From contig JAHDYG010000002.1 in the NCBI GenBank assembly GCA_023383815.1, positions 1 to 64,000 of the forward strand: a DNA stretch of 64,000 nt, in the 5' to 3' direction. The notes below the pieces were generated by a model that worked only from the letters and a program-made list of their open reading frames with translations, had not been told where the DNA came from and did no database searches. The position numbers were made by a program, and so were the translations under genes. Position 1 is the stretch's first letter, and every line of letters starts with the position of its first letter. Positions 8,264 to 16,182 of this stretch are shown here, one piece after another. The stretch is from Rhodocyclaceae bacterium (lineage in GTDB: Bacteria > Pseudomonadota > Gammaproteobacteria > Burkholderiales > Rhodocyclaceae).

Positions 8264-9250
8264 ATGAATGCCCGTCGCGATTTTCTCAGACAGACTCTTG
8301 CGGGCGCAGCGGCCGCGACCGGGGCGGCCGCCTCGGCGCCGGCGCTGGCCCGCGAGAACCTGAAGCTCTCGCCCGATGCACTCGGGCTGCTTTTCGACTC
8401 GACGCTGTGCGTCGGTTGCAAGGCCTGCGTGGCGGCGTGCAAGAGCGCCAACGACCTGCCGCCGGACTACAACACGCCTGCGCATGGCCTGTGGGACATG
8501 CCGCTCGACACCACCGCGAAGACCTTCAATACCATCAAGGTGTTCCAGAACGGCAAGGCGGTGAACAAGGACCAGGTCGCCGACGGCTACGCCTTCACCA
8601 AGAAGTCGTGTCTGCATTGCGTCGATCCGTCCTGCGTGTCTGCCTGCCCGGTCTCGGCGATGAAGAAGGACGCCGTTACCGGCATCGTCTCATACGACCC
8701 GGACGCCTGCATCGGCTGCCGCTACTGCGTGGCCGCCTGTCCGTTCGAGGTTCCGAAGTACGACTATGACTCGCCACGCGGTGCGATCGGCAAGTGTGAG
8801 CTGTGCCGCCACCGCATTCCGGAGGGACATTTCGCTGCCTGCGCCGAGGTCTGCCCGACCGGTGCGACGCTGTACGGCAAGGTCAGCGATCTCAAGGCTG
8901 AAGCGAAGCGCCGGCTGACGCTCAAGGCTGGTGACACGACGCTGTACCCGCGCGGCGATCTGAGCAATGGTCCCGACCGCAGCTGGGAAGGTCCGGTCGC
9001 GCCCTACGTGCAGCACGTCTATGGCGAAACCGAAGGTGGGGGGACGCAGATGCTCTACCTGTCGGCGGTGCCGTTCCAGCACCTCGGCCTGCCCACCCTC
9101 GGGCCGCGCTCCTACGCATCGAAGTCCGAAGGGCTGCAGCACGGCTTGTACGGGGGACTGATCCTGCCGATCGTGCTGTTCGGTGCGATGACCTGGGCCG
9201 CACGGCGCAACAGCAAGCACGAAGACGAAGGCAAGGGAGGTGAACAATGA
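8264..9250 (+). CDS. hybA: Hydrogenase-2-type ferredoxin subunit HybA
   Basis: Periplasmic 16-Fe ferredoxin that passes electrons from the small subunit to the quinone-reactive HybB. The 328-residue protein has a Tat signal (NARRDFLRQTL) and four cysteine motifs: CVGCKACVAACK, CLHCVDPSCVSACPV, CIGCRYCVAACPF and CELCRHR...CAEVCP. One C-terminal hydrophobic helix (about 295-312) anchors it in the membrane, as in E. coli HybA. It starts two bases after hybO and its stop overlaps hybB (ATGA), indicating tight co-translation. Confidence 0.95.
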   Translation: MNARRDFLRQTLAGAAAATGAAASAPALARENLKLSPDALGLLFDSTLCVGCKACVAACKSANDLPPDYNTPAHGLWDMPLDTTAKTFNTIKVFQNGKAVNKDQVADGYAFTKKSCLHCVDPSCVSACPVSAMKKDAVTGIVSYDPDACIGCRYCVAACPFEVPKYDYDSPRGAIGKCELCRHRIPEGHFAACAEVCPTGATLYGKVSDLKAEAKRRLTLKAGDTTLYPRGDLSNGPDRSWEGPVAPYVQHVYGETEGGGTQMLYLSAVPFQHLGLPTLGPRSYASKSEGLQHGLYGGLILPIVLFGAMTWAARRNSKHEDEGKGGEQ

Positions 9251-10407
9251 GTGCTCGGGGACACGCGGAACACGCGCCGGTCGGCGGCGGGCTGTTCACG
9301 CCCGTCACGTTCTTCTGCGTCGTGCTGATGATTCTGGCCGCAGCGGTGCTTGCGGTGCGCTTTGTGCACGGCCTGGGGGCAGTGACCCACCTCAGTGACG
9401 GCTACCCGTGGGGGATCTGGGTCGTCGCCGATGTCGTGATCGGCTCGGCGCTTGCCTGCGGGGGCTTTGCCGTTGCGGCGCTGGTGTACATCTTCAACAA
9501 GGGTGAATACCACCCGCTGATCCGCCCGGCGCTGCTGGCGAGCCTGCTCGGCTACACGCTCGCCGGCGTCGGGGTGCTCTTCGATCTGGGACGCTACTGG
9601 AACTTCTATCACATCTTCCTGCCTGGCTACGCCTCGCCGAATTCGGTGATGTTCGAGGTCGCGGTCTGCATCTCGCTCTACATCGTCGTACTGTGGATCG
9701 AGTTCTCGCCGGCGGTGCTGGAGAAGTTCGGGCTCGCCGACGCGAAGAAGAAGCTGATGGGGATGATGTATCTGTTCATCGGGCTCGGCATGGTCCTGCC
9801 GATGATGCACCAGTCCTCGCTCGGGTCGCTGCTGATCGTGTTCGGCCATCAGATCCATCCGCTGTGGCAGACGATGCTGCTGCCGCTCATCTACCTGATG
9901 ACGGCGGTGCTGATCGGCTACGCAATCGTGCTTTTCGAGAGCTGCGTTGCCGCGGCGGGCTACCGGCGCTCGATCGAGGTGCATCTCCTGAACCCGCTCG
10001 CCAAGGTCATGCTCGGGGTGCTGGCGGCCTATCTGGTGATCCGTTTCGGTGACCTGGTCGTGCGCGGGGCGCTCGGTTCGGCCTTTGCGGCCAACCTGCA
10101 GGCTTTCTTCTTCTGGCTCGAAACCCTGTGCTTTGCGGCACCGTTCTACCTGCTCGGCAGCGAGGCGAAGCGGCGCAAGCCGGCCAACCTCTTCCTTGGA
10201 GGCTTGTACCTGCTGCTGGGCGGCATCCTGTTGCGCCTGAACTCGTTCCTGATCGGCTACATGCCGGGCGAGAACTGGAGCTACTTCCCCTCCACCGGTG
10301 AACTGGTGGTCACCCTCGGGGTGTTCGCGCTCAAGATCCTTGCCTACATCGTCATCACCCGCCGTTTCCCGGTGCTGCCGCGCGAAGCGCGCGCGACCGC
10401 CCACTAA
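9247..10407 (+). CDS. hybB: Hydrogenase-2-type integral membrane subunit HybB (NrfD family)
   Basis: Quinone-reducing membrane subunit of 386 residues with about ten hydrophobic helices, typical of the NrfD/PsrC family. No haem ligands are needed in this type; electrons arrive through the clusters of HybA. Family-like stretches include GLGAVTHLSDGYPWGIWVV and the charged loop after helix 3, FNKGEYHPL. The start ATG overlaps the hybA stop by four bases. With HybOAC it completes a respiratory complex that oxidises H2 on the periplasmic side, and in E. coli can also run in reverse using the proton motive force. Confidence 0.94.
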   Translation: MSARGHAEHAPVGGGLFTPVTFFCVVLMILAAAVLAVRFVHGLGAVTHLSDGYPWGIWVVADVVIGSALACGGFAVAALVYIFNKGEYHPLIRPALLASLLGYTLAGVGVLFDLGRYWNFYHIFLPGYASPNSVMFEVAVCISLYIVVLWIEFSPAVLEKFGLADAKKKLMGMMYLFIGLGMVLPMMHQSSLGSLLIVFGHQIHPLWQTMLLPLIYLMTAVLIGYAIVLFESCVAAAGYRRSIEVHLLNPLAKVMLGVLAAYLVIRFGDLVVRGALGSAFAANLQAFFFWLETLCFAAPFYLLGSEAKRRKPANLFLGGLYLLLGGILLRLNSFLIGYMPGENWSYFPSTGELVVTLGVFALKILAYIVITRRFPVLPREARATAH

Positions 10408-10419
10408 GGAGAATTCTTC

Positions 10420-12132
10420 ATGAGTCAGCGTATTACGATCGATCCCGTCACCCGAATCGAAGGCCACCTGCGGGTGGACGTGGACGTCAAGGATGGCTTC
10501 GTGTCCAAGGCCTGGTCGTCGGGCCAGATGTGGCGCGGGGTCGAGAACATTCTGATCGGGCGCGACCCGCGCGATGCGTGGGCAATCACGCAGCGCATCT
10601 GCGGCGTGTGCACCACGGTGCATGCGATCTGTTCGGTGCGTGCGGTCGAGAACGCGCTCGACCTGGAGCTGCCGGTCAACGCGCAGTACATCCGCAACCT
10701 GATCATCCTCGCCCATGCGGTGCATGACCACATCGTGCATTTCTATCACCTGTCGGCGCTCGACTGGGTCGATGTGGTGTCGGCGCTGAAGGCTGATCCG
10801 GACAAGGCCTCTGCCCTGGCTGAGAGCCTGTCGAGCTGGTCGGGCAACTCGAAGCACGAGTTCCGCAAGGTCAAGGAGCGGCTGGCCGGCTTTGTTTCGA
10901 CGGGCCAGCTCGGGATCTTTACCAACGGCTACTGGGGCCATCCGGCAATGAAGTTGCCGCCGGAAGTGAACCTCCTTGCGGTTGCGCACTACCTGCAGGC
11001 GCTCGAAGTGCAGCGCCACGCGAACAAGATCGTGTCGATCCTTGGCTCGAAGACGCCGCATATCCAGAACGTCGCCGTCGGGGGCGTCTCGAACCCGCTC
11101 GCGGTCGATTCGCAGGCCGTGCTCACGGTCGAGCGCCTGATGGCGGTCAAGGGCTGGATCGACAAGCTCGCCGATTTCGTCAAGAACGTCTATCTCGTCG
11201 ATGTCGCAGCGATCGGCGCCTTCTACGCCGACTGGACCACCTACGGGCGCGGCATCGTCGAGTACCTGTCGGTGCCCGACATCCCGCTCGACGGCAAGGG
11301 CACGAAGTTCGCGCTGCCGGGGGGCTTTCTCACCGACGGCGACCTCAAGAAGTACACCAGTATCAAGTCCTTCGATGATGCCTACTTCCGCGACGGCGTC
11401 AGCGAGGCGATCAAGCATTCGTGGTACGAGTACAAGGGCGGCGACGCGGTGTCGCTGCACCCGTATGACGGCGAGACGACGCCAAAGTACACCGACTTCC
11501 AGGACGACGGGAAGTATTCCTGGCTGAAGTCGCCGACCTTCTACGGCAAGCCGGCGCAGGTAGGGCCGCTGTCGCGCGTGCTGGCGATGCTCGCCGAGGG
11601 GCATGAGCCGACGGTGAAGTACGCGACCGAGACGCTCGATCGCGTGTCGTCGATCGCTGGCGCCACGGTCGGTCTCGAGGCGATGCACTCGACGATCGGG
11701 CGTCACGCGGCGCGGGCAATCTCGTGCGCAGTTCAGGTCGACGAACTCGCGAACCAGTGGGACCTGCTCCTGGGCAACATGGCCAAGGGCGATCTCAAGA
11801 CCTTCAACCGGCCGACCTTCCCGAAGGGCGAACAGCGCGGATTCGGCTTTCACGAAGCACCGCGCGGCATGCTCTCGCACTGGGTCGTCATCGAGGACGG
11901 CAAGATCCGCAATTACCAGTGTGTCGTGCCCACCACCTGGAACGCCGCGCCGCGTAACGAGAAGGATCAACCGGGCGCCTACGAGGCCTGCCTCACCGGC
12001 AACCCGGTTGCCGATCCCGAGCAGCCGCTCGAAGTGTTGCGCACGGTGCACTCTTTCGATCCGTGCCTGGCCTGTGCGGTGCATGTGCTGGACAAGGAGA
12101 ACGAGTCCAGCGTGACGGTGACGGCCCGATGA
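10420..12132 (+). CDS. hybC: [NiFe] hydrogenase large subunit (HybC/HupL type)
   Basis: Catalytic subunit carrying the Ni-Fe(CN)2CO centre, 570 residues, normal length. Both pairs of metal-binding cysteines are present: RICGVCTTVH at about residue 60 and DPCLACAVH near the C-terminus. The tail after that histidine (VLDKENESSVTVTAR) is the extension expected to be removed by the maturation protease HybD after nickel insertion. It has no export signal and should ride with the Tat signal of HybO. AGGAGAA precedes the ATG. The stop overlaps hybD (ATGA). Confidence 0.96.
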   Translation: MSQRITIDPVTRIEGHLRVDVDVKDGFVSKAWSSGQMWRGVENILIGRDPRDAWAITQRICGVCTTVHAICSVRAVENALDLELPVNAQYIRNLIILAHAVHDHIVHFYHLSALDWVDVVSALKADPDKASALAESLSSWSGNSKHEFRKVKERLAGFVSTGQLGIFTNGYWGHPAMKLPPEVNLLAVAHYLQALEVQRHANKIVSILGSKTPHIQNVAVGGVSNPLAVDSQAVLTVERLMAVKGWIDKLADFVKNVYLVDVAAIGAFYADWTTYGRGIVEYLSVPDIPLDGKGTKFALPGGFLTDGDLKKYTSIKSFDDAYFRDGVSEAIKHSWYEYKGGDAVSLHPYDGETTPKYTDFQDDGKYSWLKSPTFYGKPAQVGPLSRVLAMLAEGHEPTVKYATETLDRVSSIAGATVGLEAMHSTIGRHAARAISCAVQVDELANQWDLLLGNMAKGDLKTFNRPTFPKGEQRGFGFHEAPRGMLSHWVVIEDGKIRNYQCVVPTTWNAAPRNEKDQPGAYEACLTGNPVADPEQPLEVLRTVHSFDPCLACAVHVLDKENESSVTVTAR

Positions 12133-12662
12133 GCGGCGCGCCGGCTCCCGTCGAGTCGCCACGCCGGGCGGTCCTGCTCGGCGTCGGCAACATCCTTCTG
12201 ACGGACGAAGGGGTCGGCGTACGCGCGGTCGAGCGGTTCGGTGAGCGCTACGTGCTGCCGGAGGGGGTCGAGATCCTCGACGGTGGCACGAGTGCGATGG
12301 AAATGCTCGATGAACTCGAAAACCTCGATCTGCTCGTGGTGGTCGATTGCGTGCGGGTCGGCAGGCCGCCGGCCAGCGTCGTCGTGCTCACCGGAGACGA
12401 GGTGCCGGCCTTTTTCCGCCAGCGCCTGTCGCCGCACCAGGTGGGTCTGTCCGACGTCTTCGCGACGATGCTGCTGACCGGGCGCGCCCCGCAGGCGATC
12501 GTCGTGATCGGCGTCCAGCCGGTGGCCATCGAGCTGTCGATGTCGCTCACGCCGGAAGTCGAAGCCGTGATGCCCGAGGTCCTCGACGCGATTCACGCCA
12601 GCTTCGAAGCGAACGGGTATACGGTTTCGCCACGCCAGGGCGAGGCCCGGGAGGCGGCCTGA
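12129..12662 (+). CDS. hybD: Hydrogenase maturation endopeptidase HybD
   Basis: Nickel-sensing protease that removes the C-terminal tail of the large subunit; 177 residues. The family start LLGVGNILLTDEGVGVRAVE is present with its nickel-binding Glu, as is the Asp of LVVVDCVRVG; the third nickel-ligand region is SPHQVGLSD. The start ATG overlaps the hybC stop and its own stop overlaps the next gene (TGATG), which argues against the longer upstream reading that would run through the end of hybC. Confidence 0.93.
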   Translation: MSGAPAPVESPRRAVLLGVGNILLTDEGVGVRAVERFGERYVLPEGVEILDGGTSAMEMLDELENLDLLVVVDCVRVGRPPASVVVLTGDEVPAFFRQRLSPHQVGLSDVFATMLLTGRAPQAIVVIGVQPVAIELSMSLTPEVEAVMPEVLDAIHASFEANGYTVSPRQGEAREAA

Positions 12663-12946
12663 TGTGCCTGTCCGTACCGATGCAGATCGTCGAACTCGAG
12701 GCGGACGGCGATCTCGCGATCGTCGAGCGCCATGGGCGTCGTGAGCGCGTCAACATGCTGCTCGTTGGTCCGCAGCCGGTCGGTTCGTGGGTGCTGGTGT
12801 CGCTCGGTTTTGCGAAGGAGGTCGTCGAGGACGAGGAGCGGGCGCTGATCGAGGAGGCGCTCACCGCGCTTGCGGCCTCGCTCGACGGGCACTACGACCC
12901 CGACGCGTACTTTCGCGATCTCGCCGGCGCAGAACGCGGCACATGA
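12662..12946 (+). CDS. hybG: HypC/HybG-family hydrogenase assembly chaperone
   Basis: A 94-residue chaperone that carries the Fe(CN)2CO unit with HypD and delivers it to the large subunit precursor. The essential N-terminal cysteine follows the initiator methionine (MCLSVPMQIVELE), and the later SWVLVSLGFAKEVV segment is family-typical. The position inside a hyb operon, between the protease and HybE, suggests it is the HybG form dedicated to this hydrogenase. The general factors HypA, B, D, E and F are not in the window. Confidence 0.93.
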   Translation: MCLSVPMQIVELEADGDLAIVERHGRRERVNMLLVGPQPVGSWVLVSLGFAKEVVEDEERALIEEALTALAASLDGHYDPDAYFRDLAGAERGT

Positions 12947-13509
12947 CGACGCTGCTGCCGTCGGTCCGCATCCCGGCGATCCGCCCCGCAGCGCCGCTTG
13001 CCGCCGAACCCTGGAACGAGGATCCGGGCGACGCGCTGCTGCGTCACTTCGATCGGGTGCATCGCGAACGCATGGTGGGGCTGCCGTTCCTGAACCCGCG
13101 CCTCTCAGTCGTGGTGGCCGCCTGCGTCCGCCACGCCGGCGACTGGCTCGCCGGCGTCGTCACCCCGTGGTCGTTGCAGCTCGTGCTGCTGCCGGGCGGG
13201 GGGAACCTGTGGCGCGACACCGCCTCGGGCGCCCGCCAGGTGCTGCAGTTTCCGGTCGGAGAACTGGTCTTCATCGGCGACGAAGGCGAGCGCGACCTGC
13301 CGGCCTTCCTGTACTGCCCCCTCATCGCACCGGTCGAACACATCACCGAACCCGAAGCGGCCGTCGCGATCCTGCGTGACGCACTCGACGCGGTGCTGAC
13401 GCCATCCGGGCCAGTCATCGAGGAAACAAGCGGCGGGCTCGTCAGCGAACCGCTTGCCGAACCCGTATCCAACTCCCGTCGCGCCTTCCTTCGAGGCAGG
13501 TTCCGGTAG
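12943..13509 (+). CDS. hybE: Hydrogenase assembly chaperone HybE
   Basis: A 188-residue member of the HybE/HupJ family, chaperones for the Tat-exported small subunit. Family segments include RMVGLPFLNPRLSVVV, VTPWSLQLVLLPGGG and LQFPVGELVFIGD. The ATG overlaps the preceding stop by four bases. The C-terminus ends SNSRRAFLRGRFR, which looks like a twin-arginine core motif although it is at the wrong end of the protein to act as a signal. It is the last gene of the operon; the next gene is on the other strand. Confidence 0.9.
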   Translation: MTTLLPSVRIPAIRPAAPLAAEPWNEDPGDALLRHFDRVHRERMVGLPFLNPRLSVVVAACVRHAGDWLAGVVTPWSLQLVLLPGGGNLWRDTASGARQVLQFPVGELVFIGDEGERDLPAFLYCPLIAPVEHITEPEAAVAILRDALDAVLTPSGPVIEETSGGLVSEPLAEPVSNSRRAFLRGRFR

Positions 13510-13552
13510 GGTGGACGCCGTCCAGAAACGGTTCTGCGAGGGTCTTGGAGAC

Positions 13553-13945
13553 TCAATACCAGTCAATGAGCTGCAATCCTGGAACGCGCGAAAACTCGCG
13601 TACGTTGCGGGTCACGAGGGTCGCACCGTGCGCGAGGGCGGTGCCGGCAATCAAGGTGTCGATCGGTCCGATCGGTTGGCCAGCCGCTTCGAGTCCGGCA
13701 CGAAGGAAGGCTGCGCAGGATGCAGCAGAGTGGTCGAAGGGTAGGATCGTGACCTGTCGCAGCAGGGTGTCGAACTGATCGCGTCGCCGCGTCGGGTCGT
13801 TCGACTTGGCAATACCGGTTTCGATCTCATAGACCGTGACTGCTGGAAGCGCGATCTCTGACGGTGCGGTGGCAAGCAGCCGCTCTGCGACCCGACCCTG
13901 ACCCTTGAAGAAATAGATCAGTGTGTTGGTATCGAGGGCCAGCAT
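13553..13945 (-). CDS. vapC: VapC-type PIN-domain ribonuclease toxin
   Basis: A 130-residue PIN-domain toxin, normal size. Acidic residues of the metal site are visible: Asp5 in ALDTNTLIYFF, Glu in TVYEIETG, Asp in GPIDTLIAGTAL, and the typical TLVTRNVREF segment near the end. VapC toxins cut specific RNAs, often initiator tRNA or rRNA. Its start overlaps the antitoxin stop by one base, so the pair should be translationally coupled. It faces hybE tail to tail. Confidence 0.93.
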   Translation of the reverse strand: MLALDTNTLIYFFKGQGRVAERLLATAPSEIALPAVTVYEIETGIAKSNDPTRRRDQFDTLLRQVTILPFDHSAASCAAFLRAGLEAAGQPIGPIDTLIAGTALAHGATLVTRNVREFSRVPGLQLIDWY

Positions 13946-14175
13946 CAGAATGGCTCACGGCCGGCATCTGGCGCAGCTGACACACGCAGTTCAGCGAGTT
14001 CCGGAAAATCCCCCCAGGCGCCCGCCAGCGCTCGAACCGATGGCGACCACTCGGTGCGCGTCTTCTCCTGCACCAGTGCCGCCACCCATCGACTGACCGG
14101 CACACCCTCGGCGCTCGCAGCGGCCTTCAGCCGGCGCTCGTTCTCGTCGTCGAGATAGATTGTGACTTGTCCCAT
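13945..14175 (-). CDS. vapB: Ribbon-helix-helix antitoxin of the VapBC pair
   Basis: A 76-residue protein. The N-terminal QVTIYLDDENERRLKAAA and VPVSRWVAALVQEK form a ribbon-helix-helix (CopG/Arc-like) DNA-binding fold, while the Trp/Asp/Glu-containing tail probably binds and blocks the toxin. It lies directly upstream of vapC. An inverted repeat overlapping the likely promoter, 11 bases upstream of its start, is the expected autoregulatory operator. Confidence 0.88.
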   Translation of the reverse strand: MGQVTIYLDDENERRLKAAASAEGVPVSRWVAALVQEKTRTEWSPSVRALAGAWGDFPELAELRVSAAPDAGREPF

Positions 14176-14186
14176 CGCAAGGTCCC

Positions 14187-14231
14187 GTTAAAACGTATAT
14201 GAGAAAGTATAAGTTTTAACAGGTGCTGTCA
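14187..14231 (-). promoter_or_regulatory. vapBC promoter and palindromic operator
   Basis: An unusually AT-rich block. GTTAAAAC (14187-14194) and GTTTTAAC (14213-14220) form an 8-bp inverted repeat 18 bases apart. On the minus strand TTGACA and TATACT, 15 bases apart, give a sigma-70 promoter overlapping it. Binding of the antitoxin dimer here would close the promoter. Confidence 0.6.
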
Positions 14232-14273
14232 ATCGCGACTCAAACCTCTTGCAAATCCTGCGCCTTCGCAGTA

Positions 14274-14295
14274 ACTTACTGACCGGTCAGTAAGT
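14274..14295. promoter_or_regulatory. Perfect 22-bp palindrome, probable TetR operator
   Basis: ACTTACTGACC is followed immediately by its exact reverse complement. Its centre TGACCGGTCA resembles operators of TetR-type efflux regulators. It lies 80 bases before the TetR gene at 14375, so it probably controls that gene and the RND genes behind it. Confidence 0.75.
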
Positions 14296-14374
14296 GTGCA
14301 ACAGGAGGCGCCAGGATGTCCTGCAATTTCCCCCTTCTTCGATCGGTCGCCCGGGCTTTGCCACGGAGGCCGGC

Positions 14375-15043
14375 ATGAGCGCGGTTGTGAGTCGACCGGC
14401 GCGGCGCCAGCGGCGCAAGGACGCGCGTCCGCAGGAGCTTACGGCGGCGGCGCTTGCGTTGTTCGTCGAGAAGGGATTCGCGGCGACGAAGCTCGACGAG
14501 GTCGCGGCACGGGCCGGGGTATCGAAGGGCACGCTTTACCTCTACTTCGACAGCAAGGAGGCGCTCTTCAAGGCGGTGATCCAGGAGGGGATCGTGCCGG
14601 CGATCGAGGAAGGCGAGGCGCTGCTCGACCAGCCCTCCGACGACCCCGTCCAGCTCCTGCAATGCATCCTGTTTGGCTGGTGGGAGCGCATCGGCAATAC
14701 CGAACTGGGTGGGATCCCTAAGCTGATGCTGTCCGAAGCGCGCAATTTTCCTGAAGTCGCTGCGTACTATCACGACACGGTGATCCACCGCGGCTTAGCC
14801 CTGATTCGCACGGCGCTCGCGCGCGGTGTCGCGCGCGGGGTCTTCCGTCCGGTGGATGTCGACGCGACGGCCGACGTCCTGATCGCACCGCTTCTGCATC
14901 TGGCGCTGTGGCGCCACTCGTTTGGTGCGTGCTGCGTCCGTGGCGGCAGCGTCGAAACCTATCTTTCAACCTATTTCGACCTGATCCTGAACGGCCTGCG
15001 GGCCGCGCCGGGTCGCGCAGGAGTTTCCCGATGCGAGCCGTGA
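14375..15043 (+). CDS. TetR-family transcriptional regulator of the adjacent RND efflux genes
   Basis: A 222-residue repressor. Residues about 20-66 hold the helix-turn-helix: AALALFVEKGFAATKLDEVA then GVSKGTLYLYFDSKEALFKAV. The C-terminal part is an all-helical ligand domain with WW at about 110. The ATG at 14375 is chosen for the ACGGAGG site before it. The stop lies 13 bases inside the adaptor gene, so the regulator and pump are co-transcribed and the regulator probably represses its own operon through the palindrome at 14274-14295. Ligand unknown. Confidence 0.92.
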   Translation: MSAVVSRPARRQRRKDARPQELTAAALALFVEKGFAATKLDEVAARAGVSKGTLYLYFDSKEALFKAVIQEGIVPAIEEGEALLDQPSDDPVQLLQCILFGWWERIGNTELGGIPKLMLSEARNFPEVAAYYHDTVIHRGLALIRTALARGVARGVFRPVDVDATADVLIAPLLHLALWRHSFGACCVRGGSVETYLSTYFDLILNGLRAAPGRAGVSRCEP

Positions 15044-16182
15044 AGATGCCTGCGGGTGCGATGAAAGTGGCGCGGCCCGGTCGTCTGGTGGCGCTGGGCT
15101 TCTCCCTGCTGGCAGTAGCCTTCCTGACGGCCTGCTCCGGGCCGCCGCCGGGGGAGAAGCCGCTGCGGGCCGTGCTGGTGCGCGATCTTTCTGCCGTGGC
15201 CGCGGAGCCGGTGCCGAACGTTTATGCGGGCGAGGTGCGGGCGCGTCATGAGAGCGACCTTGCCTTCCGCATTGCTGGCAAGGTCATCGAGCGGGCGGTG
15301 GATACCGGTGCGCGGGTGGTGCGTGGTCAGGTGCTCGCACGACTGGATCCGCGTGACGTGGAACTGGCAGCGAGCGCTGCGGTGGCGCAACTGGCTGCGG
15401 CGGAAGCGGATCTGGCACTGGCGCGGGCCGAGCTCAAGCGCAGCGAGGATCTCCATGCGTCGAACTTCATCAGCGGCTCGGCGCTCGATGCCCGCCGCAC
15501 GACGGTGCGTGCCGCCGAGGCACGCCTGCAGCACGCCCAGGCTCAGGCGGCGAGTGCAGGCAACCAGGCGGGGTACGCGGTGCTGCGCGCCGATCACGAC
15601 GGCGTCGTCGTGGCCGCACCGGTCGAGGCCGGTCAGGTGGTGTCGGCTGGTCAGCCAGTGCTGCGCCTGGCGCGTCCGGGTGAGCGGGAAGTGATGATCC
15701 ACGTACCCGAGAGTCGCGTCCGCGACTACCGGATCGACCAGGAGGCGATGGTACGTGCCTGGGCGGCTGACGACCGGACGTATCGGGCGGTGGTGCGCGA
15801 GATCGCACCTGCCGCGGATGCGGCGACGCGATCCTACGCGCTGCGGGTAAGCGTGCCGGACGCGGACGATGCCCTGCCGCTCGGTGCGACGGCGAGCGTC
15901 GCCTTTGCCCCGGGCGCGACTGCGTCCCACGAAACCCTGTTGCCGCTGGCAGCAGTGACTGCGATCGAGAACGTGCCGACGGTCTGGGTCGTGGACGCGG
16001 ATTCGCGCCTTCAGCCGGTCGCAGTCGAGATCGGCGCAATCCGGGAGGATGGCGTCGTGATCCGGGCGGGATTGCCGCCTGCGGCAAGGGTCGTCGTCGC
16101 CGGCGTGCACAAGCTCGTTGCAGGTGAAGCGGTACGAACGATCGGCGAAACGCAACCGGTCGCACTGGATACCGCGCGATGA
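15031..16182 (+). CDS. RND efflux periplasmic adaptor (membrane fusion protein), lipoprotein
   Basis: A 383-residue HlyD/AcrA-type adaptor that joins the inner-membrane pump to a TolC channel. A lipoprotein signal ends at FLTACSG. The barrel-sandwich (lipoyl) halves flank a helical hairpin: FRIAGKVIERAVDTGARVVR before it and VLRADHDGVVVAAPVEAGQV after it. Beta-barrel and membrane-proximal domains follow. The start overlaps tetR, and the stop overlaps the pump gene (ATGA). Confidence 0.93.
   Translation: MRAVKMPAGAMKVARPGRLVALGFSLLAVAFLTACSGPPPGEKPLRAVLVRDLSAVAAEPVPNVYAGEVRARHESDLAFRIAGKVIERAVDTGARVVRGQVLARLDPRDVELAASAAVAQLAAAEADLALARAELKRSEDLHASNFISGSALDARRTTVRAAEARLQHAQAQAASAGNQAGYAVLRADHDGVVVAAPVEAGQVVSAGQPVLRLARPGEREVMIHVPESRVRDYRIDQEAMVRAWAADDRTYRAVVREIAPAADAATRSYALRVSVPDADDALPLGATASVAFAPGATASHETLLPLAAVTAIENVPTVWVVDADSRLQPVAVEIGAIREDGVVIRAGLPPAARVVVAGVHKLVAGEAVRTIGETQPVALDTAR

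Noticed and set aside
9112-12162. Very long open frame of about 1000 codons on the minus strand opposite hybA-hybC
   Set aside because: Shadow of high-GC coding sequence: its translation is Arg/His/Asp-rich with no motif, while the plus strand encodes clear hydrogenase subunits throughout.
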